From contig JAPFFF010000016.1 in the NCBI GenBank assembly GCA_039105265.1, positions 1,860,001 to 1,924,000 of the forward strand: DNA of 64,000 bases, written 5' to 3'. The DNA comes from Tritrichomonas musculus. Its lineage: Eukaryota; Parabasalia; Tritrichomonadida; Tritrichomonadidae. The position numbers were made by a program, and so were the translations under genes. This document shows, in pieces, positions 50,317-61,421 of the stretch; within the stretch, counting starts at the first letter, position 1; each line of letters starts with the position of its first letter. The notes under the pieces are model-generated. The model did not search any database and had not been told where the DNA came from. It saw nothing but the letters and a program-made list of their open reading frames with translations.

Positions 50317-52101
50317 ATGATATTTCAAATATTCAATATTTTTATGACATTCACCAACATCCTTTTTTTTCAATGTTTCATCATTTTTTTTTATAAAGCA
50401 GCATTACAAAAAGCAGCAAACAAGAATGATATTGAAGTTATTTATTTTTTATTATTAAAAGAAAATGAAATATCCAATACATTTTTCAAGAAAAATACAA
50501 ATTTAACACAAATATCAATTCCATCATCTGTAACTTCAATTGGAGATGATGCTTTCAGAGAATGTTCATCATTAACGCAAATATCAATTCCATCATTTGT
50601 AACTTCAATTGGAAGTTCTGCTTTCAGAGAATGTTCATCATTAACCAAAATATCAATTCCATCATCTGTAACTTCAATTGGAGATTTTGCTTTCGATGGA
50701 TGTTCATCATTAACGCAAATATCAATTTCATCATCTGTAACTTCAATTGGAAATTTTGCTTTTTGTCAATGTTCATCATTAACACAAATATCAATTCCAT
50801 CATCTGCAACTTCAATTGGAAATTATGCTTTCTGTAAATGTTCATCATTAACGCAAATATCAATTCCATCATCTGTAACTTCAATTGGAAATTCTGCTTT
50901 CAGAGAATGTTCATCATTAACGCAAATATCAATTCCATCATCAGTAACTTCAATTGGAGATTTTGCTTTCGATGGATGTTCATCATTAACGCAAATATCA
51001 ATTCCATCATCTGTAACTTCAATTGGAAATTTTGCTTTTTGTCAATGTTCATCATTAACGCAAATATCAATTCCATCATCTGTAACTTCAATTGGAGATT
51101 ATGCTTTTTGTCAATGTTCATCATTAACACAAATATCAATTCCATCATCTGTAACTTCAATTGGAGATTATGCTTTCAGAGAATGTTCATCATTAACACA
51201 AATATCAATTCCATCATCAGTAACTTCAATTGGAAATTATGCTTTCAGAGAATGTTCATCATTAACACAAATATCAATTCCATCATCTGTAACTTCAATT
51301 GGAAATGATGTTTTCTATAAATGTTCATCATTAACCAAAATATCAATTCCATCATCTGTAACTTCAATTGGAAATTATGCTTTCGATGGATGTTTATCAT
51401 TTACGCAAATATCAATTCCATCATCTGTAACTTCAATTGGAAATTCTGCTTTCAGAGAATGTTCATCATTAACGCAAATATCAATTCCATCATCTGTAAC
51501 TTCAATTGGAAATTTTGCTTTCAGAGAATGTTCATCATTAACGCAAATATCAATTCCATCATCTGTAACTTCAATTGGAAATGATGCTTTTTGTCAATGT
51601 TCATCATTAACGCAAATATCAATTCCATCATCTGTAACTTCAATTGGAAGTTCTGCTTTCTTTGGATGTTCATCATTAACACAAATATCAATTCCATCAT
51701 CTGTAACTTCAATTGGAAATGATGTTTTCTGTAAATGTTCATCATTAACACAAATATCAATTCCATCATCTGTAACTTCAATTGGAAATTCTGCTTTCAG
51801 AGAATGTTCATCATTAACGCAAATATCAATTCCATCATCTGTAACTTCAATTGGAAATTCTGCTTTCAGAGAATGTTCATCATTAACGCAAATATCAATT
51901 CCATCATCTGTAACTTCAATTGGAAATTCTGCTTTCAGAGAATGTTCATCATTAACGCAAATATCAATTCCATCATCTGTAACTTCAATTGGAAATTTTG
52001 CTTTCAGAGAATGTTCATCATTAACGCAAATATCAATTCCATCATTTATTGATCCAAAAAAGCTTTCATTACCATCAACAGCAAAAATCACAACATATTA
52101 A
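50317..52101 (+). CDS. BspA-like leucine-rich repeat protein, 22 identical-length repeats
   Basis: Read from the first ATG (50317), 594 residues. The first 27 residues are hydrophobic and AT-rich (IFQIFNIFMTFTNILFF), then one ankyrin-like unit, then 22 consecutive 23-residue LRR_5/BspA repeats of the form LTQISIPSSVTSIG-xxAFxxCSS, then a short cap (FIDPKKLSLPSTAKITTY). BspA-like proteins are surface or secreted adhesin candidates in trichomonads and oral bacteria. No C-terminal membrane anchor is seen, and whether the hydrophobic start is a true signal anchor or read-through of non-coding DNA is unclear. Variation between repeats is confined to the two residues before AF/VF and the three after it, which would project on one face of the solenoid. 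Confidence 0.85.
   Translation: MIFQIFNIFMTFTNILFFQCFIIFFYKAALQKAANKNDIEVIYFLLLKENEISNTFFKKNTNLTQISIPSSVTSIGDDAFRECSSLTQISIPSFVTSIGSSAFRECSSLTKISIPSSVTSIGDFAFDGCSSLTQISISSSVTSIGNFAFCQCSSLTQISIPSSATSIGNYAFCKCSSLTQISIPSSVTSIGNSAFRECSSLTQISIPSSVTSIGDFAFDGCSSLTQISIPSSVTSIGNFAFCQCSSLTQISIPSSVTSIGDYAFCQCSSLTQISIPSSVTSIGDYAFRECSSLTQISIPSSVTSIGNYAFRECSSLTQISIPSSVTSIGNDVFYKCSSLTKISIPSSVTSIGNYAFDGCLSFTQISIPSSVTSIGNSAFRECSSLTQISIPSSVTSIGNFAFRECSSLTQISIPSSVTSIGNDAFCQCSSLTQISIPSSVTSIGSSAFFGCSSLTQISIPSSVTSIGNDVFCKCSSLTQISIPSSVTSIGNSAFRECSSLTQISIPSSVTSIGNSAFRECSSLTQISIPSSVTSIGNSAFRECSSLTQISIPSSVTSIGNFAFRECSSLTQISIPSFIDPKKLSLPSTAKITTY
50503..52020 (+). repeat. Tandem array of 22 x 69 bp (coding)
   Basis: From TTAACACAAATATCAATTCC at 50503 each unit is exactly 69 bases with no length variation, so unit 23 (partial) begins at 52021. 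Most bases are invariant; differences cluster at the codons giving DD, SS, DF, NF, NY, NS, DY, ND before the Phe and RE, DG, CQ, CK, YK, FG before the final Cys. Units 19-21 are essentially identical. Confidence 0.93.
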
Positions 52102-52440
52102 TTAATAAAAATAATATTTTATATTTATTTTTCATTTTATATTTTGTCAATGAGTGTGGAAACTCCCTTATTTAATTAATGGCCAAATGAAATATCTTTA
52201 TACGGTATAAATGTTTTTTAGAGGATATGAAAAAAGAATTTACTGAAGGGTTTGGATAAATACTTTGTCACAACATTTTACACTTATTTATGAATATAAT
52301 TAAACACTTTTTATGAAGATTCAGTCCTTCAATTTTGAAAACTCACGCCTTTTTTACAAAAATTTCAAAAAAAGCAGCTCTAGATAAAATTTTTTCCATC
52401 CCGAGTAAGTCATTCGTAATTAGTATCTCATTATAGTAAT
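52102..52440. other. Intergenic region
   Basis: AT-rich; no feature recognised. Confidence 0.55.
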
Positions 52441-52632
52441 TACATCAAGTCGGAAATTGAGAAAGGAAGTACATATTTGATGCTCCAGTATGGACTCATG
52501 CTGGACGAAGGTGATGGAGTTGAAGTTGATAAAAAAGAAGCCCTTCGTTATATCAAAATGGCAGCCGATCAAGAAAATACAATAGCATTGCATAAGTATA
52601 ACGATATGCTGGCAAAAGGATATGATGCCTAA
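52441..52632 (+). pseudogene. Sel1-repeat gene 3' fragment
   Basis: The open stretch reads YGLMLDEGDGVEVDKKEAL and IKMAADQENTIALHKYNDML and then a stop. This is the last one and a half Sel1 repeats of a protein like the one at 1-1260, with no upstream part. Likely a truncated copy. Confidence 0.7.
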
Positions 52633-55325
52633 ATAAATACGATTGAAAAAAGCATCGTATTTTTAACCTAGTTCAATTTCTTCAATTTCTTTTCAATTTT
52701 TTGAGGCAAACTTGCATGGTATACAACCTAACGATCAAAAAGAACCATTGTATGTATCATGGTACTTTCAATTCATTGTTTACTTTTTTTTAAAAAATTG
52801 GTAAAAACTTATCTTCTCCTATATTTATTGACATTGGAGGTTAAGGTCAATATTGACCTTATATCAAACTTCAGAAAAAAACAATGATATTTTTTTTTCA
52901 CTTTTGCGAAAAATACCATGAGTTATAAGACCCTGTTGAAAAAGAGGAATTTTTTAAATACATTACTTATATTGACTAATATATAGCGAAAATTTGAAGC
53001 CAAGACCAAATAGAATCATTACTTTTTTTAGAGGTGATGACGCTGACTTCACTTAAATTTTTAATTATTAAAATATTCATATCTTTTGAAATATAAGAAT
53101 AAATATATAATAATCTTATTGTACATTATTGTATAATATTTACATATTTATATAAATCTACCATTAAGTCAAAATACTAGATATTGATGTCAAAAAATCC
53201 AATTTAAATCATCCGTTAAAAAACAGCTATCTCGACATATGCGCAACGCATGAAAACAATATGTATATTATATAAAATTATATTATATTATTATATTTAT
53301 TATGAACTTTAATTTTATCAAAATCATATATATTATGAGAAATACATATCTTTTTTCAATAAAAGCACGAAAATTTAAACTTAGCAGATCTATTACCATC
53401 TTTATGATAAGATTACCTAAAAAACAAAATTAATAAATAAAAATTTATATATTTCATATGTGTATGGCAACTTCAAAAAAAACAAAAAAAAATAGTTTTT
53501 TAAAATATTGTAAATATATATTCTTTAGTATATATATATGTATATAATATGATCAAATCAAAAAAAAATTATTTTTTTGCATATATAAACATATTCTTAT
53601 TTCCTTAATTATTAATTGAATTTTTTGTGAATATTTGCTTTAAAAATTATTTAATAAGATTTTCTCAATTTTTTCTGAGTATAAAAAAATATAAATATAT
53701 TCATGAATAATCGTGTTTTTGAAATTTAACAAGGAAATAATACCATACATTTAAATATTTCTATAAAAATAAAATATTTTCAATACTTAATGATTAATTG
53801 TAAAAATTCTAATATTGATGTTTAATCTAATAATGTTAAATATTTTAATGGAAAACACTATATTTATAGAATAGTAAAGGAAATATTTATTTCAATAACT
53901 TAAATTACGAAAGTATTATAAAAAAATCTAATAATACCAAAAATGGTATATCATTCCAATTTAAACAACCATGCTACTTTCAGTCAATATTCAACTATCA
54001 ATCAGTTATGATTCCTTATCAGTGTTTAAGGGTTTTTATTATATATATCTGAAATTTGAAATCGATATTCATTAAAAATATTTTTATATTTAATATTATA
54101 TTTATTATTTTGCATATTTAACAGATTATAATGATTTTTTAAAAAGATAAATATGAAATAAAATGTCCTTTACTGTAATTTATTTTTATTTTGATTGACA
54201 AATAAAATTAAATCATTTATTTATTATATTAAATGATATATCAAATATAAATTAACATATTTTTGCTTTTATTTAAAAAATCTAAAATTTGTTCCAAAAT
54301 AATAGAACAATTAAAAATTCGATGAATTATAAAAATTATATCTCTCAATATTTTTCAATATTATATTGAAATTATGCATTGAAATAAAAAATTTTATCTG
54401 AAATTTTCAATACATTTCTATTCATTCACAAAATCTCTTTTTTTGTGCATTGAATTTAATTGTCACATAAAAATATATGTATCTGTTCAAATATAGAGTA
54501 TTTAAAGAGATTATTATAATATATATCTATACTAATTTCAATATATATATTTGCATATTATTATATGAAGTTAATCTAAATTGACTGTTAATTTAATGCA
54601 TTAAGTAAAAGTCTATATAAACGTGCAAAACAAGAATATTGATAAATTTAATTTATTTAGATAAAATATATACACTAATGTCTAAGTATAAAATGTAGTA
54701 ACTAAATGAAGCATTCATATCATTCCAAGAAATATGCAAATCTTTCATTTTTTTTTTCAAAAAGCATTGGTTACACCTGTATCAATGAGGAAAAATGAAT
54801 AATAATCGTTAAACATCAATTATACTAATTAGATAAACATGAATATTAACAATACTTTTTACATTTTTTTTTCATTTAGAGAGATTTCTGTAATTTTTGA
54901 AAAACAAAAAATATTAATATTTGGTATATATATTAATATATATTATTTAATAGTATATAAAAATTAAATTAAAAAGTAAAATAAATTAAAATATAGATAT
55001 TATTGTGAGATATTTTTAAAACAATAAACATAAAAATACGTTATTTCAAAGTTGCCATACACATTATTTCATATTAATAATTTGACTTCACCAATTAGAA
55101 AATTTCCAATACAAATATCTTATGAGTTTCAAAACGAAATAGATAAATTTTTTTTATTAATTTTATTTTTTAAATAATGAATACATAACAAAAATAATAT
55201 TTATGAAATAATGTATTTTAACAAAGATTTATGCCATTCTAATGTGCGATCAATTCAATTTTATTGCCATCAAACAATATTGAACGGAATTCAACTTTTT
55301 TAATAAAATCATCTTATATTTTCAT
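52633..55325. other. 2.7-kb AT-rich intergenic region
   Basis: About 80-85 percent A+T by eye, with several TATATA runs and no coding segment. It may hold regulatory DNA for the large gene at 55326, which has TCAT-type initiator candidates within 40 bases of its ATG. Confidence 0.6.
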
Positions 55326-58300
55326 ATGATGAAAAAATATTATAATACTGGCTCCAAAGGAAATTATCAAGCAATAACTGATGGATGCTTTTTTGTTAGT
55401 CCCAAAGAATCCCAAAAAGCATTCATAAGTTTGATATATCCATTTTCTCCTGATGTGAAAATTCGAGATATAAATAACGAGCCTGGTCAATATTTAATTT
55501 TCAAATACAACAAAACCAACAATTCTTATTCAATCATGTTCCTTCATACTTATCAATACTTATCTGTTGAAAAAAAAGAAGATTCAAATTATAACGATTC
55601 ATTAGTAATAATGCACTCGAAAGGGAAAAACTTTTTAAAAGAATGGATAATATCTTCTACTGAAGATCAATACTATATTTTCGAATTGAAAGGAACCAAT
55701 TTAGTACTTCATTATGATTTTGATTCACAAAATTTAATTTTACAAGAAAAAAGAGAAACAGATTTGCAGAAATTTCAGGTTAAATTAAATAAACAACGTT
55801 TAGTCATACCTGATTCAGGATTTCAGACTTTTAAGATAATTCCAAAATTTACAAATTTACAAAAAGACAAGAATGAAGATCAGATATATTATATTAAATT
55901 TGATTCGAGTGACGGGTGCTATTCTATTATTAATTCAAGTAATGGCTTGTGTTTATCTACCAAAAAAAATTCGACAAAATTAATTGAAAGCGAATTTTTC
56001 AATTATGATCATCAAAAGTGGATAATTTTGCCAATTAAGCAAGGAGAATATTCTATAATTCATAAAGAAAGCTTATTCAAACTTGATTATTCAAACCAAC
56101 GTAATCCTATCAATGTCACCAATTTTCAATTAAAAATTTTTACATCAAGTTCAATTCAATCAATTTATCAACTGTTTAACATAAAATATGCAAATAAAAA
56201 GACAGAAAATAATTTAGATCTCAATAAAATCAGAGAAAGAGAAAAATTCAGATATGTTAACGAATATGTTGTGGAATCTACAAAGAGGAAAATAAATGAT
56301 GATTTTTTTTCGAACAAAACGATGCTTGGCAACTTAGAGATTCCTCTTTCAACAACTGAAATATCTGAAAATGCTTTTGCAAATTGCTTGAATATAAAGA
56401 TTATAAAATGTGATCCAAAATGGCTCCATCTTTTCCCAAATCCATTAAATATTGAGAACATAATTGTACCAAATGGAGTCACTAATATTGAAGGTGATCC
56501 ATTTGCCATTTTTTCAAATTTGAAGCTATTGGAGCTACCACAATCATTGTCAATTAATAATTGTAATCCAAACATATTCACAACAATGACCAATATTGTT
56601 GAATATCATGGGGATCCGATGTTCTTAAAATGGATTCCTACCCAATTATTAACAAAAGTTGAAATCCCATCTTTTGTTCAAATAATACCAAAGGAAACCT
56701 TTATGGATTGCTTTTATTTAAGTGAAGTTTTTATACCACAAAATTCAGCTCTACAAGTGATTGAAGAACGTGCATTCGCTAACTGCAAATTATTAAAAAA
56801 AATCTCTATTCCTGCTTCAGTTCATAACATTGCACCCGATGCTTTTTATGGCTACAATATTGAGTTTGCTCCAGAATTATCAGAAGATCTCAAAATGACA
56901 ATGATTGACAATTTATCAATTGATCCAAATGTTACAATTATTAATGATGAATTCAAAAAGTTCTGTAATATTACATATTTAGAAATTCCTCTTACAACGA
57001 CCAATGTTGAACCAAATGTTTTGAACTGTTTTACTAAATTAAAAATGGTCAAATGTGATCCAAAATGGCTAAACAGTTTTATTTCAGAGAACATAGAAAT
57101 ACTTATAATTCCAAATGGAATTACAGAAATCATTAAAAATGATTTTATTCATTTGACTCATTTGAAGATGATTTATATACCAGAAAGTATTACAACTATT
57201 GAAGATAATTCTTTTGAGAATTGTCAAGAACTTACTTCTGCTAGATGTGGAATAATTCATCTTCCATATTTGAATAGTATGTTGATAAAATCATTGATTT
57301 TAAACTGCAATACTGAATATCTTTATAGGATGGATCTTGATAGATTTGTAAACCTTGAAAGCTTAATATTGCCTGATACAATACAATACATTAGTCCTTA
57401 TGCATTTATTAATTGTAAAAAACTTATAGATATAAACAATGAAGCAGCCAAAAAGCTCCTCTATAATTCAGCATCAATTGATAGAGAAAGAAGTGCGATT
57501 TTTAGAGAAGAATTTCAAGATTGGACAAATTTGGAATATTTGTCTATTCCTGAATCGATAACTGAAATTGAAGAAGGAACTTTTGATAATTGCACAAATA
57601 TTAAAAGATTGAAATGTGATCCAAAGTGGTTCAATATAATTCCAAAAAATACGATTAGATCAATTTTAATCCCAAATTTTGTTTCAGAACTCAATATTGG
57701 ACAATTTGATGACTTTTATGCATTATCATGCTTAGAGCTTCCCAAACATATTAGAATAGATGATAGTCATATTTTTGATTCATGCGAAAGTTTAGTTATT
57801 ATTAAATGCGACGAAAAACTATTTCAGTCTCTCTCAGATAAAACTAAAAACCGCTGTATTAGAAATAAAATAAAAGATTATGTGGCACCAATTTATGACT
57901 TCCAAGATGGAAATTCAAATATATCTGATAAGACATCATCTATTTCAATGTCATGCAGAATTTCACGAGACTATAATTTGAGTGAGGAATTATCAATATC
58001 CTTAAGTAATAGTCAATCTCAAGCAGTTAACCGCGAAACAAATTTAGATGATTTAGCCCTAATTGTTCCAGATTTTGAAATTTATAAAACATATATTGAT
58101 GATGCACTCCGTTATTCAATATCAGGTGAAATAAACATCAACAATAGTCCTAATACTTCAACACTTAAAGAAATATCAGAAATTTGTGGAGCTATAATCT
58201 TTAAAATTAAGGAAGTTTACCCAATTGAGCCAAGAACAGTTCAAATTTACACTATTATACGCTTAGCAGATGATATTTTAAATAAAGAATCACATGGATC

Positions 58301-61300
58301 AATTGGCGAAATTAAAAACGGCGAAGGCAAATCGTTCATTATCACAATATTGAGTATTATTTTAGTGATGTATGGAAGAAAGATTGATATTGTAACCTCA
58401 AATATAAATCTTGCAATGAGAGATCAAGAAGAACAAAGCAAATACTTTAAACTTTTTAATATCTCTACTTCTGTTCTATATAAATTTACAAATGATATTG
58501 ATGCAATTATGCCAGAATGCAATTCACCAAAAGTAAATGATGAAAAAGAAAGATATGAGTTCACTGATGACGCTTTTAAATGCCCAGTTGTTTATTCAAC
58601 TTGCCAGAATTATGAACATTTATATATCAATTCTCTTTTCAATCCAAATTTATTTCCAGTTAGTAGCCAATTTGATGTCGTTTTAATTGATGAGATAGAC
58701 AACATGTTCATTGATGAAACAAATAATCCTGCCATTTCATTATGTGACATTGATCATCCATATTTTAAAGATATTTTCACAATTGTTTCCATAATGCGTG
58801 AGATAAAAACATCAGAAATTGTTGAGACATTAAAGAAATATCTTCCGAATACAAGTAAATTTAATGAAGAAGATGTTGAACTCCTAAAAAATGCAGCTCA
58901 AATTGCTTTTAAAAGAGAAAAAAATGTTGATTATATTGTAGAAAATAATCAAATCGTCGTCATTGATCCAAGTACTGGGCGAAAGAAAAAAGGATATCGT
59001 TGGAATAATTATGTCCATGAAATGGTTGAGATAAAAGAAGGAATTGAACCAAAAAGTCTTTCAATCAATCTTAGTTTGATAACACAACGCGGATATTTCA
59101 ATTCATATAGAAAAATTGCAGGTGTCACTGGAACAATTGGAAATGAAAATGATATAACGTTATTAAAAGAAGGATATAAAGTAAATATTTTTAAAGTTCC
59201 TCGTCATTTAGAGTCAAAAACAAAAATTATTATTGAGAGACGTCCTAAAACTCTTGAATCATTATTTAAAGCAGTCAAAGAAAAAGTTGAAAGTAAAAGA
59301 AGAAAAGGAAGGCCTGTTTTAGTCATTTGGGAATCAATTGAAAATGCTGAAAAATTTTTAGAAATCTTTCCTGATGCTCAAAAAATTGTTGGAGTTGATC
59401 TAATAAACGAGAAAATTGCAATAAGCAGAGCAGGAAATTCAGGAGTTGTAACAATTGCTACTTTAGCTGCTGGAAGAGGAGTTGACATTCATGTTGATCA
59501 ACAATCAATTAATGCAGGCGGTCTTCATGTAATTATTCCAATGAATATGAAAAATCAAAGATCACTCGAGCAAGCAGCAGGAAGAACAGGAAGAAATGGA
59601 CAGCCTGGACGTGTCACAATTTTTGTATCTGAAGATGATCAATATGTAGAACCACCAAAATTCCAGAAAAGATTTGAAAATTTAGAAAAAATAGAAAATC
59701 TATTTTCAAATTACTTAAGATATAGTATTCCATGGATTCTTGATGGACCTAAAAAATATACATTTATAGCACATCCAATATTTCCATTTGCATGTGATTA
59801 TTCAGATGCATTGGATATTCTAGCACGCTGTATTAAGAATACAATACAGCTGGCAGAAAATAATAAATCGCAAATTTTCCAAGATGTTTGCTACCATGCA
59901 GTGATGTTTGCTTGGGGAATTTTCTTCACTCGTCTTTCAAATGATGATCTTAATGTTGACAATTGGCAATATTGCCTTGATAAATTTGAATACTTTAAGC
60001 AGAAGTTAAATGTTTGGATTCCACCAGAAAAAAGCTTTACAATCGATGGGGCAATTAAACATATTACAATGAAATTGAAACATGAAGAAAATCTTAAATT
60101 AGTTATTGTATGTGGAATTGAAATCAGCAAATTAGCTCTATTGGTTGTTTTCCCAGAATATTCTCTTACTATTCATTTAGCAAGTGGTATACTTTATGAT
60201 GGTGGACTAGAACTATTTAATCAACTTAAAAAAGGTGAAAAAATTGACTGGTTTGCAGTTTTGATTTGTGCCGCTGGAGGAGGTGTAAAAGGCCTTCTTT
60301 TAAATCGTTTTTGTTCCCAAAAAATTTTAAATCATACATTACTTGATTTTGCTTCTGGTTTCTTAAGAGCTTCCGCGATTAATATTCCTTTTTATTTTTT
60401 TGAAGAATTTTTATCTGGCTTTTTGGACGAAATTGTAGACGAAAACAGTAATGAAATTAAAATAATTAGCAATTCTTTTCTAATTGGCCTTACAAGATAT
60501 GGAGGTAAAATATCTGCACGAAAAATAAAAAATAATCATCAGCCAATAAAAAGAACATTGCCAGAAATAAAAGTTCCTCAGCTACAAATTAATTTCATAA
60601 AAATGACGATGAATCTTGCAAAAGAAGCATATGCAGGTGTTTTCACTATTGGAAGAGTTATCCGAAAAGTTAAAACAAATGATGTATATATACCAAAATT
60701 GTATTGCTTAGAACATAATATAATTTCAAATGATCTTTACATTGTAATGCGTGGCTCTAATTCAGATTATGATTGGCAAGCTGATTTTAATGCATCTGAG
60801 GTTTATAAAGAAATAAATGGAGTTGATTATTACTTCCATAAAGGATTTTACATTGCTGCGAATAATGTATTAGATAATATTAAAGACCTTTTAAATGATT
60901 ATCAAACAATTTATTTTGTTGGACATTCTTATGCAGCTGGAGTTTCTTGTGTTTTAAGTTTTCTTACTAAAATAGATGAAAACTTGAAAGATAAAAATAT
61001 ATATGCAATGGCATACGCTCCTCCTCCTTCAATGTCAAGGGTTCCTGCGGACATAAAACAAAACACTTTCATATTCATTAATAGAAATGATATGGTTCCT
61101 CATGCAAGCTTGTATAACTTGAGCAATTCGGTGGGTTATTCGGGAACAAAAATTTTAGGACATGGAGTTATGACATGTTTAAACAAAAAAGGTAAAACAT
61201 TAGAAGAATGCATATCTAATTTACCAAAAGACAAAGAAGAACTTCATGTTCGTCATGTTCATGGAATCATTTTTGCTATTGGTCTATCTGAAACACGTCA

Positions 61301-61421
61301 ACTTAGTGATTGCAGAATTGATGAATTCGATTTACCGAATACGATTTCATTTACCTTCAGTATTTGGGATGATCATAAAATTGAAAATTATATTGAATCA
61401 TTCGAAATCTTTGAATCATAA
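55326..61421 (+). CDS. Ricin-like / BspA-LRR / SecA-like ATPase / class 3 lipase fusion protein
   Basis: 2031 residues, intact. Residues 1-285: two beta-trefoil-like blocks (QKWIILPIKQGEYSI resembles the ricin-type Q-x-W unit). About 310-850: BspA/LRR_5 repeats (LEYLSIPESITEIEEGTF). About 940-1470: SecA-like DEAD motor with Walker A GEGKS (999-1003), Walker B VLIDEIDNM (D1122, E1123), GVTGTIG (1266-1272), AAGRGVDIHV (G1383-D1387) and EQAAGRTGRNGQPG (R1420, R1423), each matching a SecA signature (GEGKT, MTGTA, AGRGTDI, RGRSGRQGDPG). 1580-1760: hydrophobic stretches. About 1800-2000: class 3 lipase with VMRGSNSDYDWQADF, nucleophile elbow GHSYAAG (S1868), NRNDMVPH (D1922) and late His. Inferred: an ATP-driven protein that binds glycans and acts on lipids or membranes. 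Parts of it exist as fragments at 7147 and 45521. Confidence 0.87.
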   Translation: MMKKYYNTGSKGNYQAITDGCFFVSPKESQKAFISLIYPFSPDVKIRDINNEPGQYLIFKYNKTNNSYSIMFLHTYQYLSVEKKEDSNYNDSLVIMHSKGKNFLKEWIISSTEDQYYIFELKGTNLVLHYDFDSQNLILQEKRETDLQKFQVKLNKQRLVIPDSGFQTFKIIPKFTNLQKDKNEDQIYYIKFDSSDGCYSIINSSNGLCLSTKKNSTKLIESEFFNYDHQKWIILPIKQGEYSIIHKESLFKLDYSNQRNPINVTNFQLKIFTSSSIQSIYQLFNIKYANKKTENNLDLNKIREREKFRYVNEYVVESTKRKINDDFFSNKTMLGNLEIPLSTTEISENAFANCLNIKIIKCDPKWLHLFPNPLNIENIIVPNGVTNIEGDPFAIFSNLKLLELPQSLSINNCNPNIFTTMTNIVEYHGDPMFLKWIPTQLLTKVEIPSFVQIIPKETFMDCFYLSEVFIPQNSALQVIEERAFANCKLLKKISIPASVHNIAPDAFYGYNIEFAPELSEDLKMTMIDNLSIDPNVTIINDEFKKFCNITYLEIPLTTTNVEPNVLNCFTKLKMVKCDPKWLNSFISENIEILIIPNGITEIIKNDFIHLTHLKMIYIPESITTIEDNSFENCQELTSARCGIIHLPYLNSMLIKSLILNCNTEYLYRMDLDRFVNLESLILPDTIQYISPYAFINCKKLIDINNEAAKKLLYNSASIDRERSAIFREEFQDWTNLEYLSIPESITEIEEGTFDNCTNIKRLKCDPKWFNIIPKNTIRSILIPNFVSELNIGQFDDFYALSCLELPKHIRIDDSHIFDSCESLVIIKCDEKLFQSLSDKTKNRCIRNKIKDYVAPIYDFQDGNSNISDKTSSISMSCRISRDYNLSEELSISLSNSQSQAVNRETNLDDLALIVPDFEIYKTYIDDALRYSISGEININNSPNTSTLKEISEICGAIIFKIKEVYPIEPRTVQIYTIIRLADDILNKESHGSIGEIKNGEGKSFIITILSIILVMYGRKIDIVTSNINLAMRDQEEQSKYFKLFNISTSVLYKFTNDIDAIMPECNSPKVNDEKERYEFTDDAFKCPVVYSTCQNYEHLYINSLFNPNLFPVSSQFDVVLIDEIDNMFIDETNNPAISLCDIDHPYFKDIFTIVSIMREIKTSEIVETLKKYLPNTSKFNEEDVELLKNAAQIAFKREKNVDYIVENNQIVVIDPSTGRKKKGYRWNNYVHEMVEIKEGIEPKSLSINLSLITQRGYFNSYRKIAGVTGTIGNENDITLLKEGYKVNIFKVPRHLESKTKIIIERRPKTLESLFKAVKEKVESKRRKGRPVLVIWESIENAEKFLEIFPDAQKIVGVDLINEKIAISRAGNSGVVTIATLAAGRGVDIHVDQQSINAGGLHVIIPMNMKNQRSLEQAAGRTGRNGQPGRVTIFVSEDDQYVEPPKFQKRFENLEKIENLFSNYLRYSIPWILDGPKKYTFIAHPIFPFACDYSDALDILARCIKNTIQLAENNKSQIFQDVCYHAVMFAWGIFFTRLSNDDLNVDNWQYCLDKFEYFKQKLNVWIPPEKSFTIDGAIKHITMKLKHEENLKLVIVCGIEISKLALLVVFPEYSLTIHLASGILYDGGLELFNQLKKGEKIDWFAVLICAAGGGVKGLLLNRFCSQKILNHTLLDFASGFLRASAINIPFYFFEEFLSGFLDEIVDENSNEIKIISNSFLIGLTRYGGKISARKIKNNHQPIKRTLPEIKVPQLQINFIKMTMNLAKEAYAGVFTIGRVIRKVKTNDVYIPKLYCLEHNIISNDLYIVMRGSNSDYDWQADFNASEVYKEINGVDYYFHKGFYIAANNVLDNIKDLLNDYQTIYFVGHSYAAGVSCVLSFLTKIDENLKDKNIYAMAYAPPPSMSRVPADIKQNTFIFINRNDMVPHASLYNLSNSVGYSGTKILGHGVMTCLNKKGKTLEECISNLPKDKEELHVRHVHGIIFAIGLSETRQLSDCRIDEFDLPNTISFTFSIWDDHKIENYIESFEIFES

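Noticed and set aside
50246-50400. A standard trichomonad intron joining the DUF3447-type gene to the BspA array
   Set aside because: No GTATGT-like donor before the stop at 50245 and no ACTAAC...AG acceptor could be found. Kept only as an open question.
50503-52020. CRISPR-like regular repeats
   Set aside because: Direct 69-bp coding repeats without unique spacers, in a eukaryotic sequence.
51594-52091. Long antisense and alternate frames across the BspA repeat array
   Set aside because: They arise because the 69-bp unit lacks stops in those frames. The repeats are meaningless peptides, and only one frame gives LRR_5 repeats with proper caps.
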